Shown here: positions 1 to 7,900 of the stretch, in pieces
Numbering within the stretch: position 1 is the stretch's first letter
Layout of the letters: every line of letters begins with the position of its first letter
From: Ruminococcus sp. UBA1780
GTDB taxonomy: Bacteria; Bacillota; Clostridia; Oscillospirales; Ruminococcaceae
Assembly (NCBI GenBank): GCA_002315235.1
Contig: DCGK01000027.1
Coordinates: forward strand, 512 to 17,481
Length of the DNA: 16,970 bases
Direction of reading: 5' to 3'
Notes under the pieces: generated by a model
The model's database searches: none
Told to the model about the DNA's origin: nothing
The model's input: only the letters and a program-made list of their open reading frames with translations
Program-made: the position numbers and the translations under genes

Positions 1-216
1 GTGATTCCGGAAAGCTTTGATGATTGTGGGATATGCGAAATAATTTTCTGTGTTAAATCCCCATTTAACTCTGTAAGTCCTGAACAGTTACAAAATTTAT
101 ATGATATAATGCTTTCAGGGAATATGATTCCTTCTGCGCTTCTCACTGAGCACAGTCATAATCTGCTGCCGGTATTTCAGGAAAATGCCCGTGCTGACAT
201 ATGGCACTATATATGA
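1..216 (+). CDS. C-terminal end of an unrecognised protein (cut by window edge)
   Basis: An open frame runs from the first base to a TGA at 214-216. The first codon is GTG, but it has no visible ribosome binding site because the window starts there, so this is probably the last 71 residues of a longer protein. The residues read like ordinary soluble protein, with no membrane segment or signal peptide and with a Cys-containing beginning and a SVSPEQLQNLYDIML helix-like stretch. I do not recognise a family. It ends about 30 bp before the promoter of the ABC operon and no terminator is visible between them. An alternative is that it is a chance open frame. Confidence 0.4.
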   Translation: MIPESFDDCGICEIIFCVKSPFNSVSPEQLQNLYDIMLSGNMIPSALLTEHSHNLLPVFQENARADIWHYI

Positions 217-246
217 TTACATTTGTCATCTTATTCTGTTTTTGAG

Positions 247-275
247 TTGAAATCCGTACTGAAATCATTTATACT
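247..275 (+). promoter_or_regulatory. Sigma-A promoter of the ABC transporter operon
   Basis: A -35 box TTGAAA (247-252) and a -10 box TATACT (270-275) are separated by 17 bp. Transcription would start near 283, giving a leader of about 87 nt before the ATG at 370. The location argues against the longer reading of the ABC gene that would begin at 223, upstream of the promoter. Confidence 0.65.
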
Positions 276-369
276 AAAGATAACAGGTTGCGATAATAAG
301 AAAAACGGGAAATGGATGACGATTATCAGCCAGAACGGATTGATTTTGCTGAATACAGGGAGGGTTATT

Positions 370-1323
370 ATGATAGAAATCAGAGACATTTCGATGGTGT
401 TTGACAATAAACCGGCTCACCGGCTGAAGCATGATTCGGCCTCAGGTACTGAAGCTGAGGAAATGAAGCCGCGTGAAAAGGCACTTGACTCAGTAACGAT
501 GGAGATACCGGACGGATGCATATACGGATTTGTAGGATTTAACGGTGCCGGAAAATCCACTCTTATGCGAATAATATGCGGAATATACAGACCGACATCA
601 GGTCAGGTTCTTGTTGATTCCGAAAATTCATTTGACAATCCGAAAGCAAAGTCAGGTATTTTCTTTGTAAATGATGAGACAATAGAATACACCGACTTTA
701 CGCTTGACAAGATGAGAAAATACTACTCGGGATATTACCCGCAGTTTGACCATGAGCTTTTCAGAAAACTGGCATACAGGCTGGAGCTTCCGCTGAACAG
801 AAAGCTATCGACTTTCTCAAAGGGTATGAAAAGACAGGCTGTTGTGCTTGTTGGTCTTGCGTGTCACACAAAGTACCTTATACTTGATGAGGCATTTGAC
901 GGACTCGATCCGTCGATGAGGGACATGATAAAGAAGATTATAAGGGAGGAAATAAAAAAGAGAAATTCAACCCTTATTATTTCATCGCACAACGTTGCAG
1001 AAATAGGCGATCTCTGTGACAAGGTAATGCGTCTTACGAAAGGAAAGCTTGTGTTTGCCGATGAGCTTGAAAACGTAAGAACAAACTATGTCAAGTATCA
1101 GCTTGTAAATACCGAAAGGACGATAAGCGAAGAGGAGATATCCGCGGCAGGAATTTATCCGGAAAAATATACTGCAGAGGGCAGGGTGGTTCGCATCATT
1201 GTCAGGGATTCTGATGACCTCAGGGACAGGCTTGCCGGAATCAGCGCAGTTCTCTGCGAGGAGATACCGCTTAACCTTGAGGAGATATTTGTATATGATA
1301 ACAGTACGGGGGAGGGACAGTGA
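370..1323 (+). CDS. ABC transporter ATP-binding protein (YtrB/antibiotic-export type)
   Basis: A 317-residue cytoplasmic ATPase that powers the permease encoded next to it. Visible motifs are Walker A GFNGAGKST (56-64), a signature loop of the SKGMKRQ type (150-156) in place of LSGGQ, Walker B YLILDEAFDGLD with D173/E174, and the H-loop His207 in SSHN. The nucleotide-binding domain fills residues 1-230, and a C-terminal extension of about 85 residues follows. The ATG at 370 is chosen because GGGAGG lies just upstream and the promoter at 247-275 excludes the in-frame start at 223. The stop TGA overlaps the permease ATG by one base (TGATG), indicating translational coupling. Such pairs are often preceded by a GntR-family (YtrA) repressor, and none is visible here. 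The exported substrate cannot be read from the sequence. Confidence 0.9.
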   Translation: MIEIRDISMVFDNKPAHRLKHDSASGTEAEEMKPREKALDSVTMEIPDGCIYGFVGFNGAGKSTLMRIICGIYRPTSGQVLVDSENSFDNPKAKSGIFFVNDETIEYTDFTLDKMRKYYSGYYPQFDHELFRKLAYRLELPLNRKLSTFSKGMKRQAVVLVGLACHTKYLILDEAFDGLDPSMRDMIKKIIREEIKKRNSTLIISSHNVAEIGDLCDKVMRLTKGKLVFADELENVRTNYVKYQLVNTERTISEEEISAAGIYPEKYTAEGRVVRIIVRDSDDLRDRLAGISAVLCEEIPLNLEEIFVYDNSTGEGQ

Positions 1324-2804
1324 TGAGTTCATTTGAAAAAATAAACAGAAGTGCTCTTTCAGAGCTTATAGTGCATCGTAAAACACATATCATCTCTATG
1401 ATATTTCTCGGTATAGCGGGCCTTTCATATATTAATACGGGAATGTACAGCGGAGGGTCGCCAGACCTGTATGGCTTTTCGGTTTTCTTTTTCTTCGCGG
1501 CTCTTGTTCCTCTTACCGGTCTGTGCAGCAGCGTGTTCAGGGATATGCACAATGTTCCTGTTGCCGATGTACAGATGGCTATGCCGCTGTCTGCATCAGA
1601 GAGATTTCTGTCGAAGCTTATGACGATATGCTACTGCTGGCTTTTCCCGTATATTTTCTGTCATGGTGTCGGCAATGTTCTGTCTGTGTTTATGAACAGC
1701 TTCAGAACAGTGGAACAATATTCGTATGACGGCCGGAGAACAATTATAGAACCGGCTTCGGTTCCGGAAATGTTCGGAGCCAATATGAAGGTTTTCCTCT
1801 GGGGACTCAGTATGGCTCTGTTTGTTGTCGCAGCGGTATCGCTGTGTGCTTCATGTGTGGGCTCCAGAGCAGAATCATCATATCTTCCTGTTATCATGAT
1901 GATTGTAATATCAGTTCTTCCGTTTGAAACCAGGGAATACATCAGGGATATGTTTTCTGACGTTTATCTGAACAGAAACGATTTCAGTGCGTTTAATGTT
2001 TTCGGGTTCGGAGCGGTTCTGTTCGATATGGATGAAGGCATAAGCGTTCTCTGGGTGCTTGTGAACTGCCTTATTTCCCTGGCTATGATTGCGGCTGCGA
2101 TGTTTGCGTACACAAAACGTGACGCCTCTACAGTAGGATATCCTGTCGTTTACAGAGGATTTTTTGAATTGCTTATGATACTGACTCTTGCTGCGGTATT
2201 TCAGCTTACAGTTTCAGATCATTCATGGGTTGGCCTGTTTATAGCATTTGTCGGTTCACTTATACTGAGGATGATTGTTTCGAGAAAAGACATTACCATC
2301 AGAAAGACTGCAGTATGGAGCGGGATATTTGCACTTTACTATGCACTGTTTGTTCTGTTTTCGTACACTGCATGTATAACAGGCGGATTCGGACGCAACA
2401 TGATTTCACCTGATACATCGGTTTTAAACACTGAAAAATATGAAGTAACTGTTGAATATTACTGCAGCAGATACTGGAGAGACTACAGGGAATATGATTA
2501 TCGCAGCAATTCCGGATATGAGGATTCTGTTGATATAAACAGGATAATATCAGCAGAAAATGCGGACAAAGCTGCGGCAGTATTTTCAAAGTATGCAAAT
2601 ATCCAGAACCGTATGCCGGGGTTCTTCACTTACAGTATGTTCCGTACCGGCGAAGAATACAAAAACTGGTATGAATGCAGGATATCAGTCCACGGAAGCA
2701 AAACCGGCCCTGAATCCGGATATGTCAGTCTGTACAGCGGTGAAATTATGCTTGATAAAGATTCAGCAGCAGCACTTTTCGATGAACTGAAATCAATCAG
2801 ATAA
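1323..2804 (+). CDS. ABC transporter permease with C-terminal extracytoplasmic domain
   Basis: A 493-residue integral membrane protein, partner of the upstream ATPase. Hydrophobicity suggests about nine membrane segments within residues 1-370, including the ones around IISMIFLGIAGLSY, YGFSVFFFFAALVPL, VFLWGLSMALFVVAAVSL and IFALYYALFVLFSY. An odd number of segments with an inside N-terminus would place the last 120 or so residues outside the cell. That tail is polar and Tyr-rich (YYCSRYWRDYREYDY) and looks like a folded soluble domain. The ATG at 1323 overlaps the ATPase stop, with GGGGGAGGGA immediately upstream. A GTG at 1320 is also possible. The architecture fits two-component exporters of Clostridia, but the substrate is unknown. 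A strong terminator follows. Confidence 0.8.
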   Translation: MSSFEKINRSALSELIVHRKTHIISMIFLGIAGLSYINTGMYSGGSPDLYGFSVFFFFAALVPLTGLCSSVFRDMHNVPVADVQMAMPLSASERFLSKLMTICYCWLFPYIFCHGVGNVLSVFMNSFRTVEQYSYDGRRTIIEPASVPEMFGANMKVFLWGLSMALFVVAAVSLCASCVGSRAESSYLPVIMMIVISVLPFETREYIRDMFSDVYLNRNDFSAFNVFGFGAVLFDMDEGISVLWVLVNCLISLAMIAAAMFAYTKRDASTVGYPVVYRGFFELLMILTLAAVFQLTVSDHSWVGLFIAFVGSLILRMIVSRKDITIRKTAVWSGIFALYYALFVLFSYTACITGGFGRNMISPDTSVLNTEKYEVTVEYYCSRYWRDYREYDYRSNSGYEDSVDINRIISAENADKAAAVFSKYANIQNRMPGFFTYSMFRTGEEYKNWYECRISVHGSKTGPESGYVSLYSGEIMLDKDSAAALFDELKSIR

Positions 2805-2843
2805 ATGCAGCTCAGCTGTCTGATGCTGTCTGCTGAACCGTAT

Positions 2844-2881
2844 ACTGTCACCTTCCTGTACAGGAGGGTGACAGTGTTTTT
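2844..2881 (+). terminator. Intrinsic terminator of the ABC operon
   Basis: A 14-bp stem (ACTGTCACCTTCCT pairing with AGGAGGGTGACAGT, one wobble) with a GTAC loop, followed by GTTTTTA. It lies 40 bp after the permease stop codon. Confidence 0.85.
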
Positions 2882-2956
2882 AGTGCGTTTGCAATACGAA
2901 CTGAAAGAACACTGAAAAAATATTGAAAAAATATTTAAAAATTTTCAGAAAAAGTA

Positions 2957-2985
2957 TTGACTTTTACATTTCTGCATGATATAAT
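2957..2985 (+). promoter_or_regulatory. Promoter of the tRNA-Ser pair
   Basis: TTGACT (2957-2962) and TATAAT (2980-2985) are spaced by 17 bp, with a very AT-rich upstream stretch (2910-2955) that could act as an UP element. The start point would fall near 2992, about 9 nt before the first tRNA. Confidence 0.8.
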
Positions 2986-3000
2986 AATTAAGTCAAATAC

Positions 3001-3089
3001 GCAGAGGTATCGAAGCGGTCATAACGAGGCGGTCTTGAAAACCGTTTGACTTAACGGTCACGTGGGTTCGAATCCCACCCTCTGCGCCA
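3001..3089 (+). tRNA. tRNA-Ser (anticodon UGA)
   Basis: Acceptor arm GCAGAGG (3001-3007) pairs with CCTCTGC (3079-3085), followed by the discriminator G and an encoded CCA (3087-3089). The anticodon stem GCGGT/ACCGT encloses the loop CTTGAAA with anticodon TGA at 3036-3038. The T arm is GTGGG-TTCGAAT-CCCAC (3062-3078). The extra stem between the anticodon and T arms is long, as expected for a class II serine tRNA. It reads the codon UCA and, by wobble, other UCN codons. Confidence 0.95.
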
Positions 3090-3129
3090 TTTTTTATATT
3101 TGGCGTGAATACTTTTTCAGATTCAACAT

Positions 3130-3216
3130 GCGGAAATACCCAAGTGGTGAAGGGGCTCCCCTGCTAAGGGAGTAGGTCGGGAAACCGGCGCGAGGGTTCA
3201 AATCCCTCTTTCCGCG
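3130..3216 (+). tRNA. tRNA-Ser (anticodon GCU)
   Basis: Acceptor arm GCGGAAA (3130-3136) pairs with TTTCCGC (3209-3215), with discriminator G3216. The anticodon stem CTCCC/GGGAG encloses the loop CTGCTAA with anticodon GCT at 3163-3165. The T arm is GAGGG-TTCAAAT-CCCTC (3192-3208), with a long variable arm between them (GGTCGGGAAACCGG). It reads AGC and AGU codons. Unlike the first tRNA, the 3' CCA is not encoded (TTA follows), so it must be added after transcription. It lies 40 bp behind tRNA-Ser(UGA), in the same transcription unit. Confidence 0.95.
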
Positions 3217-3218
3217 TT

Positions 3219-3255
3219 AAAAAGCTGTAAACTCTGTTTACAGCTTTTTATTTTT
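3219..3255 (+). terminator. Intrinsic terminator of the tRNA unit
   Basis: A perfect 13-bp stem (AAAAAGCTGTAAA, 3219-3231, with TTTACAGCTTTTT, 3237-3249) and a 5-nt loop, followed by ATTTTTA. It starts 3 nt after the second tRNA. Confidence 0.9.
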
Positions 3256-3374
3256 ATCCGAAGATTTTTCTGACTAATAGTAAGATAATTTATCATTGGC
3301 ACTTTCGACTTTCGTGCAAATTGCTTGCTTTTTTAGAAAAATACTGATGTTTTGATTTTTTTGCAAAAAACGAT

Positions 3375-3403
3375 TTGACAAATAGTGATATAAGTGCTAT
3401 AAT
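3375..3403 (+). promoter_or_regulatory. Full-consensus extended -10 promoter of the DUF6465-like gene
   Basis: A perfect TTGACA (3375-3380), a 17-bp spacer, a perfect TATAAT (3398-3403) and an extended -10 TG (3395-3396). This is as strong a housekeeping promoter as sequence can show. Near the expected start point lies an inverted repeat, AAATCATT (3410-3417) with AATGATTT (3427-3434), which may form a short 5' hairpin or be an operator. The stretch 3256-3374 before it holds no gene. Confidence 0.85.
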
Positions 3404-3471
3404 CATAATAAATCATTGATTGATTTAAATGATTTACACGATTTATTGTTTAGAAAAGGGGTACATTGGAA

Positions 3472-3891
3472 ATGGCAAAGATTAATAAGTCAAAGGAAAT
3501 TAACAAGATTAAGAATACAGCAGAAGCTCCTAAGGAAACAGCTGCAAATGTAATTGCAAACGTTAAGGAAGCTGTTAAGGATACTGCTAAGGAAGTAAAG
3601 GAAACTGTTAAGGAAGTTAAGGAAACTGCTAAGACAAAGACAGCAGCTAAGGCTCCTGCAAAGAAGGAAGCAGCTCCTGCAAAGGCTCCTAAGAAGACAG
3701 CAAAGGAAACAAGCTTTGTTGAATTCGAAGGCAAGCAGCTTTCAGTTTCTGAGATTACAGAAAACGCCAAGAAGCACTGGTTAGCTTCAAACAAGGGCAC
3801 TATTTCTGATATCAAGGTTTATATCAACACAAATCAGAGCAAGGCATTCTATGTTGTAAACAACGAAGACCGCGGCGAATTTGATATCTGA
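3472..3891 (+). CDS. Small Lys/Ala-rich protein with a DUF6465-like C-terminal domain
   Basis: A 139-residue protein in two parts. Residues 1 to about 80 are a basic, Lys/Ala/Glu/Thr-rich helical stretch with heptad-like repeats of the VKE/TVKEV type, ending in a histone-H1-like Ala-Pro-Lys segment (KAPAKKEAAPAKAPKK). The last 60 residues (FVEFEGKQLSVSEITENAKKHW to the end) form a compact alpha/beta domain that resembles the DUF6465 proteins of Clostridia, whose function is not established. ATG 3472 has AAAGGGG 10 nt upstream. A TTG at 3466 is too close to it. Lysine is almost always AAG and alanine GCT or GCA, unlike the neighbours, which with the consensus promoter points to very high expression. 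No signal peptide is seen. A nucleoid-, RNA- or envelope-binding role is only inference. Confidence 0.85.
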   Translation: MAKINKSKEINKIKNTAEAPKETAANVIANVKEAVKDTAKEVKETVKEVKETAKTKTAAKAPAKKEAAPAKAPKKTAKETSFVEFEGKQLSVSEITENAKKHWLASNKGTISDIKVYINTNQSKAFYVVNNEDRGEFDI

Positions 3892-3918
3892 TAAAAGTTA
3901 ATACACACGGTTTTTTAG

Positions 3919-3950
3919 AAGCTGCATGGTTTCCATGCAGCTTTTTCTTT
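3919..3950 (+). terminator. Intrinsic terminator of the DUF6465-like gene
   Basis: A perfect 11-bp stem (AAGCTGCATGG, 3919-3929, with CCATGCAGCTT, 3933-3943), a TTT loop, and a following TTTCTTT tract. It is 27 nt after the stop codon. Confidence 0.92.
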
Positions 3951-4011
3951 AATGAAGCACTGATTTAAGCACTGTTTCATTAATACAATATTCAGACAGG
4001 AGTTGTTTAAC

Positions 4012-4917
4012 ATGGCAGAAACACAGCACGAAAAAATTACAGACAGATACATTGATTCTGAGATAGATGACAGCATTCTTGAGTTCAGTGTCCAGGAAAT
4101 AATCTCACTTTATGCTGAAGTACTTAAGAGACTTTCAGAAAATGAGAACGATGAGAAAATGAACGAAAGAAAGCAGAATGTTTTCAAGTCAGTTATTCTC
4201 AGACTTATGCGTTCAGAAAAAATCTACATTGCATATCATGTTATGACAGGATATCCTTACATAGATATCAAGGGAAATGCATGGATTTTCTCTGAAAAGG
4301 AATTCTCAAGAGAGGCTCATCACCATTACATACAGCAGGGAATTCCTCTCACAATGAAAAGGCTTGAAGGTGAACAGATTGCCGAAGAGGTTCTTGAGCT
4401 TGCACGAATCGGCGCAGGCACAGTGATTCTTGACAACGGTCAGCAGAGTGTTCAGATTTATCTTGATGATATCATGAAAGCATGCGGTATCAGCGGAGAG
4501 CTCAGCACTTCGCATCCTGAACTTATGCTTAATATCCTTGCTTCCATGGAGCTTTCGTATGCAAGTGACGGCAAGCATCCTGCTCTTCCTGCAGGTGACA
4601 AGGTTATAAAGGAACTTATTTCAAAGTCACATTTACTTGTTCCTGTAAAGCTTGAACATCACCTTGAAGACGGTGAATCCATGAAGATTACAACTGAAAC
4701 AACATCACAGATTGCACTTGTAAATCCGCTTAATCAGGGCAGGGGACTTGTTCCTGCATTTACAGACTGGAAGGAATTCACGAAGCTGTACTCCAAGGAT
4801 GAATGGAATGCAGTTATATTTGACTACGAAACACTTAAGGACGCAGCATCAAATGCTGACGGCATCATGATTAATCCTTCAGGTGTAATGTTTGTTATTC
4901 CGAACAGTGCAGCCTGA
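4012..4917 (+). CDS. SseB-like domain protein (two SseB-type modules)
   Basis: A 301-residue soluble protein. The C-terminal third (about 205-298) has the SseB N-terminal-domain pattern: LLVPVKLEH, then LVNPLNQGRGLVPAFTDWKEFTKLY, then DGIMINPSGVMFVIPNS. Residues 65-150 (IYIAYHVMTGYPYIDIKGNAWIF, then IPLTMKRLEGEQIA) look like a more diverged copy, so the protein may be an internal duplication. The N-terminus is an acidic helical region. SseB was named from enhanced serine sensitivity in Escherichia coli, and its biochemical role is unclear. Two serine tRNA genes lie nearby, but I see no reason to link them. ATG 4012 has AGGAG (3998-4002) 9 nt upstream. No good promoter is visible between the preceding terminator and this gene, where only a short inverted repeat AATGAA/TTCATT with a doubled GCACTG (3951-3981) occurs. 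Confidence 0.7.
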   Translation: MAETQHEKITDRYIDSEIDDSILEFSVQEIISLYAEVLKRLSENENDEKMNERKQNVFKSVILRLMRSEKIYIAYHVMTGYPYIDIKGNAWIFSEKEFSREAHHHYIQQGIPLTMKRLEGEQIAEEVLELARIGAGTVILDNGQQSVQIYLDDIMKACGISGELSTSHPELMLNILASMELSYASDGKHPALPAGDKVIKELISKSHLLVPVKLEHHLEDGESMKITTETTSQIALVNPLNQGRGLVPAFTDWKEFTKLYSKDEWNAVIFDYETLKDAASNADGIMINPSGVMFVIPNSAA

Positions 4918-4940
4918 TTACAGCAGTCAGGAATTTTCAT

Positions 4941-4985
4941 AAAAAATCAGCATCAGAACTTTACTGATGCTGATTTTATTTTTAT
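4941..4985. terminator. Bidirectional terminator between convergent genes
   Basis: A perfect 14-bp stem (AAAATCAGCATCAG, 4943-4956, with CTGATGCTGATTTT, 4964-4977) with a T-tract on the right for the plus strand and an A-tract on the left that serves as T-tract for the minus strand. It lies between the SseB-like gene and the end of the PAS/GGDEF/EAL gene, and its right edge overlaps that gene's stop codon. Confidence 0.88.
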
Positions 4986-7900
4986 AAGGAAACCACAGAG
5001 CCTGAGTTGTCTATAAATTCGGACACCTCACTGTACGGCATCGGCTTTCCGAAAAGATAACCCTGAGCAAGCTCGCATCCTATATTTTCAAGGAACTGGA
5101 CCTGCTGCTCGTGTTCAACGCCTTCGCATACGACCTTTATATTAATGTTGTGAGCCATGCTTGTGATTGATTTTATAATCTCGGCAGGCTTTTTCTCCAT
5201 AAGGGTTCTTGTCAGAAACGCCTTGTCTATTTTGAGAGCGTCCACCGGAATATCCTTAAGGAAGTTCAGTGTTGAATATCCGGAGCCGAAATCGTCCATT
5301 GAGATCCGGAAGCCGTACTGCCTGAGCTGGGAGAGAACGCTTATTGTTTCATTCAGATTTTTTACGTATGCGCTTTCCGTAACCTCAAGCTCTATGTATT
5401 CAGGCGGAACGTTGTATTTTTCAACCAGTGCGGTAAGTCGCTTCACATAACCTTTTTCATGTATTGTAATCTGTGACTGATTTACTGCAACAGGAAGAAC
5501 ACGCAGCTTCATGTCAAGTCGCTGTCTGATAAAGGCACACATCTGTTCGAGTACACAGAAGTCGATGCTGCTTATAAAACCGTTTGCTTCGCACACGCCT
5601 ATGAAGCTGTCAGGAGTGAGCAGCCCTCTTACAGGATGCTTCCATCTTACCAGTGCCTCCATGCTGACATATTCACGGTTGAGGATGTCGTACTGAGGCT
5701 GGACAAAAGTGCAGATCTGGCCGTTTTTCACTGCGTCAGAAATTTCACTGAGGATTTCGTATTCGTGGAATTCCTCGTCGCCCATTCCCGGTCTGAACTG
5801 GATAAATGCAGTCCTCTTTTCTTCCTTTGCCTTTTCATGAGCGATAATTGCGCAGTCGAGAAGCTGTTCAAACTCAGCATTTCTGTTTGAATCATCAATA
5901 ACAACGTATCCGGCTGAAAACATTATTTCACCGGCTTCGGCTATGTTGAGCTTCTGGAGTCTGTAGTTTATTTCATCCATTCTTCTTAAAACTGCATCAG
6001 TGTCGTGAACAAGTGTAAGAAGCAGGAAATTGTCTGCAAACAGTCTTGTAAAATATTCTCCCGGTTTCAGAAATTCCTGAAGCATGCTGCATATTTCAAG
6101 CAGGATGGCATCACCCTTTTCATAGCCTTTTATGTGATTTATATTTCTGAAATGTCTTATATCAGCGTTGTAAAGGTGGAATGTTATTCCCTGGGTTTTT
6201 ACAATCTCAGAAGCCTTTTCCTTGAAGTCGCTTACTTTCAGCTGACGCCTGTCAGCAGTAAATTCGTCTGTATATATAGCATACGATGAACGGTCAAAGC
6301 GCTTTGCGCTCCGAAGCGCGCTCTCAGCCTTTCTGTAGAGAGTGTCAAAATCATTTCCGTGAACAGGGAAGTACGAAACACCGGCACATCCGGTTATAGT
6401 CCCGTCTTTTAATTCCGGTACACTGATGTTCTGACAAAGTGTGCTTATGTGCTTTGCAGTGAGATTGATTTCGTCATAGGAAGGTATGTCCCTTACAAAT
6501 ACAAGAAATTCATCTCCGTACATTTTGCCGGCTGTGCCGGAAAGCTTAAGGGAAAGAACTGATTCCGAAACGGCATTCAGTATTTTCTGTCCTGTTTTTG
6601 AACCGAGCTTTTTGCTGAGTTCCATGAATCCGTTAATATCGAGGACGTACAGCGCATGAAATTTTTCAGTGCTGCTGTGTGATTCGAGATAATCATTTAC
6701 CAGAGCTCTGAACACATCCTTTGATACCAGGAACTGAGGTCTTACGGCTCCTGAATAATCCGATTCCGTTATGGAACGGCATTCCGGATTTTCTTCATTT
6801 TCAATAACAGTGAATGAGAGAATAACATCCTCTGTCATTTCGTCGTTATAATAGCTGATGAGAGCTTTGACTGCCATATACCGGCCGCTTCTGTCTCTGA
6901 TTCTGAAGATGAGTTCACTGTTCCTGCATCCGTCAAAATAATTTTTCCAGAGAGTTTTCAGGTCAATACTGTGCATAACGGAGCTTCGGTCTTCCGGATG
7001 AGTTCTGGAAACAAGGCTGCTGATAAGCACCGGATCACAGAAGCTATCTTTTGACAGAGGTACGTTCAGACCTGAGATGCTTCTGAAGTTAAGTATTCTG
7101 CTCTTGCTGAGGTTCAGTATGCATGAAAAGATTTCTCCCTCGGAAGCCGGCGCACTGAATGCTTCAACTTCGTTGTCAGATCTCACCTCTCTGGATACAT
7201 CCGATAAGATTACTATTGCCTTCGAGGAGCAGCAGTCTCGTCCGTCAACCGCAGTAACATCTGCCTTAACCCAGAGCGGACCTGTCTCCGGACGGTCGAG
7301 TTTGAGGTTGCAGCTTCCGTGATGACTTCCGTTTTTTATGTCAAAATAAAGTGAAGTTACTGCTTCACGGAATGAATCCTGAACTGTACCGTATCTGAAA
7401 AGACCTTCGGGCATATTTTCTATGATTTCCGGAAGATTGTATTTCTGTGAGAAAATATCCGGTATGGTCAGTGTTCTTTCGTTAAAATCTATTACACAGT
7501 AAACATCATCACATTTTGCAGCTTCTGAAGCAAGCGCGCCCCTGACAGCATCGAGCTCGTTCTTCATTTCCTGAATAACAGTTACATCGTGAAATGTGCA
7601 GACGTAGCACGGCTTATCATCTTCAAATGAACCGAATGATGCAAAGCTTACCCATATAGTTCTGCCGTCGCCTGTAATGGCACGGCATATGTTGTTCTGA
7701 CCGTAGCCGGTACGCATAATTCCGTGTATAAAGTCACTGTGGTCATTCGGGTGGATAATGAGCTCAGATATATTTTTTCTGTATTTTTCCGTATCTTCCT
7801 CACTGTATCCGAACAGTGTCATAAATCCCTTGTTGGCTCTTATAAGCTCAGCATTTGTTTCAGCACTGTTGAGTACAAGCGTCGCACACGAAAGATTTTC

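Noticed and set aside
223..369. N-terminal extension of the ABC ATPase to an in-frame start at 223
   Set aside because: A good promoter lies at 247-275, inside the extension, the added residues are not ABC-like, and ATG 370 has a strong ribosome binding site.
312..404. Small 30-codon open frame (MDDDYQPERIDF start) overlapping the ABC start, a possible leader peptide
   Set aside because: It has no convincing ribosome binding site, overlaps the ATPase gene and is short enough to be chance.
3036..3165. Functional link between the serine tRNAs and the SseB-like (serine-sensitivity) gene
   Set aside because: They are separate transcription units with terminators between them, and the SseB name reflects an old phenotype rather than tRNA function.
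3951..3981. Inverted repeat AATGAA/TTCATT with doubled GCACTG before the SseB-like gene as an operator
   Set aside because: The arms are only 6 bp and AT-rich. No good promoter can be placed relative to it, so it could be chance.
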